Assembly (NCBI GenBank): GCA_903906055.1
Contig: CAIVIS010000434.1
Location: forward strand, 1-34,894
Length of the DNA: 34,894 nucleotides
Direction: 5' to 3'
Source: an uncultured Acidimicrobiaceae bacterium
GTDB taxonomy: Bacteria; Actinomycetota; Acidimicrobiia; Acidimicrobiales; RAAP-2
Shown here: piece by piece, positions 29,932 to 34,894 of the stretch
How the letters are laid out: each line of letters begins with the position of its first letter
Numbering within the stretch: position 1 is the stretch's first letter
The notes under the pieces: model-generated
The model's input: the letters and a program-made list of their open reading frames with translations, nothing else
Databases searched by the model: none
Told to the model about the DNA's origin: nothing
Made by a program: the position numbers and the translations under genes

Positions 29932-30603
29932 GTGGACCAACTGATCCCCCGCCAGCCACAGGTGGTGACTCCTGGTGCAGTGCACCTTCCTGGTTGGCTC
30001 GATGCATCGCTGCGGACTGAGCTGCTGTCTCGGTGCCGGGCGTGGGACGCCGAGTCCGGTGGCGCTAGGTCCCCCAGGATGCGCAATGGCTCGTCCATGT
30101 CGGTGGCGATGTTCGGTCTTGGCTGGCACTGGTACCCGTATCGCTACTCGCGGACCCGTGACGATGGCGATGGAGGCCCAGCCCTACCGTTCCCCACCTG
30201 GCTAGGCGATCTGAGCCGCAGGGCGGTGGCTGATGCGGTGGCCATGGACCCATCGGTCAGCGACGATCCAGAAGGGTTCGCCCCGGATGTGGCCCTGGTG
30301 AACTGGTACGGACCGGGATCGAAGATGGGGATGCATGTCGATGGCGATGAGATGAGTCCCGCCCCGGTGGTGTCGTTCAGTGTGGGCCAGACCGGCCTCT
30401 TCCGGATCGGCAATGCGGCCAGCCGGGGTCGCCCGTGGGTCGACGTCCTGCTCGAATCGGGCGATGTCATCGTGTTCGGAGGACCGGCTCGGCTCGTCTA
30501 CCACGGGGTGCCCCGGTTGATCCCGGATGCAGACGATCGGGAGGTGGGCGTCCTGGCGGGCCGACTGAATGTGACGGTACGTGAGACTGGGCTCGGGGCC
30601 TGA
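29932..30603 (+). CDS. alkB: AlkB-like 2OG-Fe(II) oxygenase (alkylated DNA repair)
   Basis: ALVNWYGPGSKMGMHVDGDEMSPAPVVSFSVGQTGLFRIGNAASRGRPWVDVLLESGDVIVFGGPARLVYHGVPRLI; HxD...H and RxNxTxR (GRLNVTVRE). GTG start. Confidence 0.92.
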   Translation: MDQLIPRQPQVVTPGAVHLPGWLDASLRTELLSRCRAWDAESGGARSPRMRNGSSMSVAMFGLGWHWYPYRYSRTRDDGDGGPALPFPTWLGDLSRRAVADAVAMDPSVSDDPEGFAPDVALVNWYGPGSKMGMHVDGDEMSPAPVVSFSVGQTGLFRIGNAASRGRPWVDVLLESGDVIVFGGPARLVYHGVPRLIPDADDREVGVLAGRLNVTVRETGLGA

Positions 30604-30669
30604 CGGAGTAGTCCCCTCGGGGGTGCTCACTCTCCGTGGTCATCTGAGATCGGCAGTGTCCACAAAACC

Positions 30670-31353
30670 ATGGGTCCACTAGGTTTGGACCCCATGGGGC
30701 AAGGGCGAGGGCGAACAATGTGCGCCCTGTGGGGCGGTATCTGCCTTGGCGCGGGCACGCTCGCATACGCCCTGTTCAGTCCGTCGACAGTCGGATGCTC
30801 GACCAACGTCGTGGTCCTCACCCGAAGCGCGGTGACTGCACGCGGCTGTGCGGCTTACTCGGTGCTCGCTCGCATCGGCGTCGGCCTGATGGTGCTCGGT
30901 GCAGTGCTGCTCCTGGGTTCGTTCCTAGTGGCCGTCAGGAGTCGGCGGCGGCCAACGCAGATGCACCAAAGTTCCGAGGTGGCCGAATCAGTCGGATCGG
31001 GCAGCGCTGCCCCGCTGACAGCAGCGGGTGCTGGCACCCGAGTCGTTGCGTCGACCGAGTCCGAGCAAGTGGCACCGGTTGCACTCACCCCGCCCACCCC
31101 GCCCACTCCACTCACCCCGCCCACTCCACCCACTCCACTAATCCCACCGGCTGGACCGGCACCGGCGGACCGCTCCGTCGCGCAGGTTTCGGTCGGTTCT
31201 GGTGGACGTGAAAGCGAGCCACACCGGCCGCTCAACACCACCTTCGATCTTCCACCTGGTTGGTACGGGAACCCGAACGCCCCGGGCAGACCGGTCCAGT
31301 GGTGGGACGGGACGAAGCTGGTGGATCGGCCCGGTCAGTCCGACCAGGACTAG
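30670..31353 (+). CDS. DUF2510 domain-containing membrane protein with a Pro/Thr-rich linker
   Basis: LPPGWYGNPNAPGRPVQWWDGTKLVDRP near the C-terminus; two TM segments; TPPTPPTPLTPPTPPTPL linker. Confidence 0.85.
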   Translation: MGPLGLDPMGQGRGRTMCALWGGICLGAGTLAYALFSPSTVGCSTNVVVLTRSAVTARGCAAYSVLARIGVGLMVLGAVLLLGSFLVAVRSRRRPTQMHQSSEVAESVGSGSAAPLTAAGAGTRVVASTESEQVAPVALTPPTPPTPLTPPTPPTPLIPPAGPAPADRSVAQVSVGSGGRESEPHRPLNTTFDLPPGWYGNPNAPGRPVQWWDGTKLVDRPGQSDQD

Positions 31354-31446
31354 GAGTGACATCGCTGCAGTGGCATCGCTTCGAGCGGTGCGCGGCTGCC
31401 AATGCTGGCCCGGTGTGTCGCAGCGGGCAGGTGAGCCGACCGACAA

Positions 31447-31521
31447 TGGTGCCCCTGGCTGGAATCGAACCAGCGCTTTCGCCTCCGGAGGGCGACGCTC
31501 TATCCGCTGAGCTACAGGGGC
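31447..31521 (-). tRNA. tRNA-Arg (anticodon CCG), CCA encoded
   Basis: Reverse complement GCCCCTGTAGCTCAGCGGATAGAGCGTCGCCCTCCGGAGGCGAAAGCGCTGGTTCGATTCCAGCCAGGGGCACCA folds as a cloverleaf: D-stem GCTC/GAGC, anticodon loop CTCCGGA, T-loop TTCGATT. Confidence 0.95.
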
Positions 31522-31730
31522 TGACCTGGGATTACTGTGAACCGAGTGGGCCGGTAACCACCCGTTTGCCCGACATACGCCCGAGATCCGCGAAATTCTC
31601 TCCCTGTATCCGGTTGGTGCCGAATGCCGCTGGGTGCGGGTCGGACACGGGTGCAAAGGGCCAGCCGTTGGGCTGGAGGCGGAGGGTGGATGCCATGACC
31701 AGACCAGTATGGCCCACTTACGCCGCAGCC

Positions 31731-31758
31731 TGCGACTCCCCCCTGCGGGGGAGTCGCA
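31731..31758. other. Perfect 12 bp stem, 4 nt loop inverted repeat between the tRNA and the excisionase gene
   Basis: TGCGACTCCCCC-CTGC-GGGGGAGTCGCA. Confidence 0.75.
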
Positions 31759-31853
31759 AAGGCCCGCGCGGGGGATACCTCGAGCGGGTTGGCCCCTTCA
31801 GAATGGGTAACAGCACCCAGGAACGGTCCGGGGGCGAACAGAAAGGCAACGCA

Positions 31854-32036
31854 ATGCCACGCACAGAATGGCTCACCGTCAAGCAGGTCTGCGAGGAAAT
31901 CGGCGTAGCGGGCTCTACAATGAGTGAATGGCGAGTGAAGGGTTGGGCTCCGCCGATGAAGAAGCTCCCGAACAGCAGGGTGATGTGCCGTCGGCAAGAC
32001 TTCGACGACTGGTGTCGGCGACTCGAGGCGGCGTAG
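31854..32036 (+). CDS. Excisionase/MerR-type helix-turn-helix small DNA-binding protein
   Basis: 60 aa: MPRTEWLTVKQVCEEIGVAGSTMSEWRVKGWAPPMKKLPNSRVMCRRQDFDDWCRRLEAA; SD gaaagg; overlaps the integrase start. Confidence 0.85.
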   Translation: MPRTEWLTVKQVCEEIGVAGSTMSEWRVKGWAPPMKKLPNSRVMCRRQDFDDWCRRLEAA

Positions 32037-33376
32037 GCCAGCGCCAGAAGGTAGCCATCGGAGCCATCCAGAAGCGCTCCGATGGCCGGAAGCGGCCGTG
32101 GCTCGTGCGGTGGACGGTCGATGGCGTCGAGGCGAGAGGGCAGTCTTTCACCACCAAGAAGGGCGCCGACCACTTTCGGGCGGAGCTGGTACAGGCCGAG
32201 GCCGATGGCGTTCGGTTCGATTCGGTCACCGGATGCCCTGTCTCGACGGTCCGGACCACAAGCGAGACGATGGCCACCTGGTGCCGGGCCTATATGGCTC
32301 AGACCTGGGGCACGGCAGCCCCCAACACACGACGAAGCATCGGCCCGGCCCTGGTGTGGGGGATCGAACGCAGTATTCGGGACGGGGCACCGCCCCTCAC
32401 GGAGGCGCTGCACAAGGAGCTGGCCGTGTGGCTGCGCCCAGGGGCGCATGAGCCAAGTTACGACCTGGCGGCGTGGCTCCGGTGGAGTCCGAACCTGGCC
32501 GAAATGGACAAGCCAGCGCTCTACGAGCTCGATCGGCGGCTGCGGCTGCGAACGGGCGGCCCGGGTGAGCCGCTGGGCGCGGCACTGGGCAAGGAGGCGG
32601 CGGGGAAGAGCGTCAAGACGGTCCGCCTCTGCCTCGACACTGCAGTCGACGCCGGCCTGATGGTGGCGAACGCCTGGCCCGTCCCCAAGAAGGGGGAGAG
32701 CCGGCGGCGAGCCAACAGGCCGAAGAAGGTCCTGGATTCGGCGGTGATCCTCACGCCGGTACAGGCCACCGCACTGCTGGAGGCGATCCCTACCCACCAG
32801 CCGGGGTCACGGGCCTACGCCGCGATGGCTGCCGTTGGGCTGTATGCCGGTGCCCGGCCGAGTGAGTGCGTGGCGCTGTCGGTAGAAGACTTTTCTCTAC
32901 CAGACAGTGGGTGGGGCACTGTGTCCATCTCCCAGGCATGGGCCGGAGCTGGCGAGCAGTGGGGGGAGGCCGCGGAAGACCTAGGCGATCCCAAGACGGA
33001 CGCCGGGACACGTGCTTTCCCGATCCCTCCGGTGCTGGTGCGGGCAATTCAGGCCTGGATGGAGTTCAGCGGGATCACGGCCGGGCGGCTGTTCCCTACG
33101 CGCTCTGGTGGCCGACCCACGGCGTCCAACTACGGGCGTGCTCTGGCACGGGCGGCTGCTACCGCTGGCGTGCCAGCTCCCAGCCCGTACGACCTTCGCC
33201 ACACCGCTGCGAGTTGGATGAGCAACGAAGGCGTGCCGATAGCGGAGGCGGCACGCCGGCACGGGAGCACGGTTGAGGTGATGCTTCGGTGGTATATCCA
33301 CGCGGTGCCAGGAGTCGAAGAGCGTACCAACGCACTCATGGATGCTTTCTACGACACGACATCAGCGCCCCGGTGA
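32012..33376 (+). CDS. Tyrosine recombinase/site-specific integrase
   Basis: GLYAGARPSECVAL (Arg I), DPKTDAGTRAFPIP (Lys), SPYDLRHTAASWMSNEGVPI (Arg II), RHGSTVEVMLRWYIHAVPG (C-terminal His and Tyr). GTG start proposed; ORF open from 31928. Confidence 0.93.
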   Translation: MSATRGGVGQRQKVAIGAIQKRSDGRKRPWLVRWTVDGVEARGQSFTTKKGADHFRAELVQAEADGVRFDSVTGCPVSTVRTTSETMATWCRAYMAQTWGTAAPNTRRSIGPALVWGIERSIRDGAPPLTEALHKELAVWLRPGAHEPSYDLAAWLRWSPNLAEMDKPALYELDRRLRLRTGGPGEPLGAALGKEAAGKSVKTVRLCLDTAVDAGLMVANAWPVPKKGESRRRANRPKKVLDSAVILTPVQATALLEAIPTHQPGSRAYAAMAAVGLYAGARPSECVALSVEDFSLPDSGWGTVSISQAWAGAGEQWGEAAEDLGDPKTDAGTRAFPIPPVLVRAIQAWMEFSGITAGRLFPTRSGGRPTASNYGRALARAAATAGVPAPSPYDLRHTAASWMSNEGVPIAEAARRHGSTVEVMLRWYIHAVPGVEERTNALMDAFYDTTSAPR

Positions 33377-33534
33377 CAGGCAAAGAGCCCCAACAGGGCC
33401 ACTTAGGAAACCATTCATTTGTCTCCGTCAGATCCGGCGTTCCAGATCGCCCCGATCCGCGTTCCAAACCAGGGGGTCTATGCCCTCCCTCGGCGCTTAG
33501 AAGTCCAGGTCACGCCTAAGGCGCGGAAGTCCCG

Positions 33535-34146
33535 GTGGCCACCTACCTCCGCACCAACCTCACCACCCGCCAGCTGGGGGTGCTGTTTTCCGTCTCGCAG
33601 TCCCAGATCGAACGAGTCATCCAGGACATCACCCCGGTCTTGTCCAGCCTGCTGGGGCCACCGCCGACGGACCGCCGAGAGCTCTGGGTGGTCGATGGCA
33701 CTCTCATCCCCACCCGAGACCACACCCGGACTGCGCTGTGCAAGAACTACCGGAGGTCAGTGAACGTCCAGGTGGTGTGCAGGCGCAGAGACAGACGAGT
33801 GGTCTTCGTCGGTGAGGCCTGGCCAGGCAACCGAAACGACTCGGTGGTCTTTCGAGCCACGGTGCCTGCGGCGGTGGCTGGGCACCCGCGGCTGATCGGA
33901 GACGGTGGCTACCAGGGGGTCACCGGCGTGACGCCGCCGACACGAGGTCCCGACGGGCGCATCGTCAAGGATGCTGCCTGGAAGAGGTTCCGAAAGCGAC
34001 GGGCGACAGCCGAGCACGTGTTGGCGGAGCTCAAGGTGTGGTCGTGCTTGCGGGATTGTCGGCGACGTGGACAAGGCATCGAGGAGCTCACCCGGGCTGT
34101 GGCGGCACTGCACAACCTCCGGATCGAGGTCCGTGACGGTGGGTGA
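33535..34146 (+). pseudogene. IS5-like DDE_Tnp_4 transposase, probably 5'-truncated
   Basis: YLRTNLTTRQLGVLFSVSQSQIERVIQDITPVLS...WVVDGTLIPTRDHT...GNRNDSVVFRATV...LIGDGGYQGV...RRATAEHVLAELKVWSCL. The ORF starts inside the HTH region usually preceded by more N-terminal sequence. Confidence 0.8.
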
Positions 34147-34196
34147 AGCGCCCGATGTTCCACGGTGTGGAGGTGAAAGCCCTGGAGAGGCTGTCG

Positions 34197-34481
34197 CTAA
34201 TCGACTTGCGACTCAGCTCTTAGGCCGAAGGACTTGCGAGCGGCCTCTGCGGCGGCCGTGGAGTCGTAGATTCCGTCGGGCAGCCGATCGAGGTCGCCGA
34301 TGTCCGTATCGTGGCTGAACACCTCCCGCCCGGTGTCCTTCTGGTTGGAGAACCCCTTCGCTGAACGCTTGGAGACCCGCAGGGTCTTGATGTCGCTGAT
34401 AGTGCCGGGGGAGACCTTCATGGCACCGCCCCAGAGCGACACGGTGGCCGGAGCTGGGACGCTCGAAGGGTCGGCCCTCAT
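34197..34481 (-). CDS. Hypothetical protein (94 aa)
   Basis: MRADPSSVPAPATVSLWGGAMKVSPGTISDIKTLRVSKRSAKGFSNQKDTGREVFSHDTDIGDLDRLPDGIYDSTAAAEAARKSFGLRAESQVD; ATGA coupling with the upstream ORF. Confidence 0.6.
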   Translation of the reverse strand: MRADPSSVPAPATVSLWGGAMKVSPGTISDIKTLRVSKRSAKGFSNQKDTGREVFSHDTDIGDLDRLPDGIYDSTAAAEAARKSFGLRAESQVD

Positions 34482-34729
34482 GCCTGCACCTTCTCGGCGT
34501 ACACGTGGAAGGTGGTGCCCTCGCACACATAGGAGAAGCCGTCGGCATCCACTTCGGTGGTCAGGACGCCGTCCGCATCGACGGCCCCCGCTGCGTCGCA
34601 CTCGAGTGCGGCGAGGGCGGAGGTGTGCGGCTCGCAGTAGTCGTGGTCAGTCTCGTAGGCCTCCGAGGTGCCGGGGAACATGGTGCTTGGGCAGAGGGTG
34701 TAAGTGGAGTAGGTGGTGGTGTTGGGCAT
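34478..34729 (-). CDS. Hypothetical protein (83 aa)
   Basis: MPNTTTYSTYTLCPSTMFPGTSEAYETDHDYCEPHTSALAALECDAAGAVDADGVLTTEVDADGFSYVCEGTTFHVYAEKVQA; internal Met start, coupled to the next ORF. Confidence 0.55.
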   Translation of the reverse strand: MPNTTTYSTYTLCPSTMFPGTSEAYETDHDYCEPHTSALAALECDAAGAVDADGVLTTEVDADGFSYVCEGTTFHVYAEKVQA

Positions 34730-34894
34730 CGGTCTGGGCTCCTTGCTGGTATTTCGTAGGTTGCCCAACAACGGTGTCGGTCTTGTTCGATGGAGCCGGA
34801 CTCCCGGAGGTCAGAAAGCATCGGGACCTTGGAGGGCCGCTGCTCTAGTTGCCTGTTTAGCTGTGCGTACAAATCACCGACGTAGGGGGGTGCA

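Noticed and set aside
31084-31141. CCCACTCCACTCACCCCGCC-type repeats as a non-coding array
   Set aside because: They encode the Pro/Thr linker (TPPTPPTPL) of the DUF2510 protein, a common disordered linker.
31718-32797. 359 aa minus-strand ORF opposite the integrase
   Set aside because: Shadow ORF; the tyrosine recombinase with catalytic motifs is on the + strand.

Overview
This is a high-GC window from an actinobacterium-like chromosome. The lineage is inferred from WhiB, SCO1664/DUF3090/MSMEG_4193, DUF2510 and the F420-type beta subunit; I did not test it. Most of the window is ordinary chromosomal genes: a histidine kinase C-terminus, WhiB, GDPD, etfBA, an MBOAT/SGNH pair, the SCO1664-DUF3090-phosphomutase triad, MMPL, an FrhB-like protein, Fpg/Nei, a Bcp peroxiredoxin, thiC, a DEAD-box helicase, PIG-L, a class I GATase, hemolysin III, aconitase, a DrrAB-like ABC transporter, a second peroxiredoxin, an RDD protein, an AlkB-like protein and a DUF2510 protein. 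Accessory or unusual parts: (1) a ~620 bp non-coding MITE-like insertion between fpg and bcp, with 22 bp perfect terminal inverted repeats and a 9 bp direct repeat, whose end rebuilds the bcp stop codon; (2) a RES/Xre-like toxin-antitoxin pair with an upstream inverted repeat, bracketed by diverged ~85 bp direct repeats; (3) a GHKL-ATPase/GNAT fusion next to aconitase; (4) a nonapeptide-repeat protein coupled to an RDD membrane protein; (5) tRNA-Arg(CCG) followed by a 12 bp perfect hairpin, an excisionase-like ORF, a tyrosine recombinase, a truncated DDE transposase and orphan ORFs, which looks like the start of an integrative element running off the right edge. No CRISPR array and no rRNA were seen. 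No single clearly new system is proven; the candidates are ranked in the findings.
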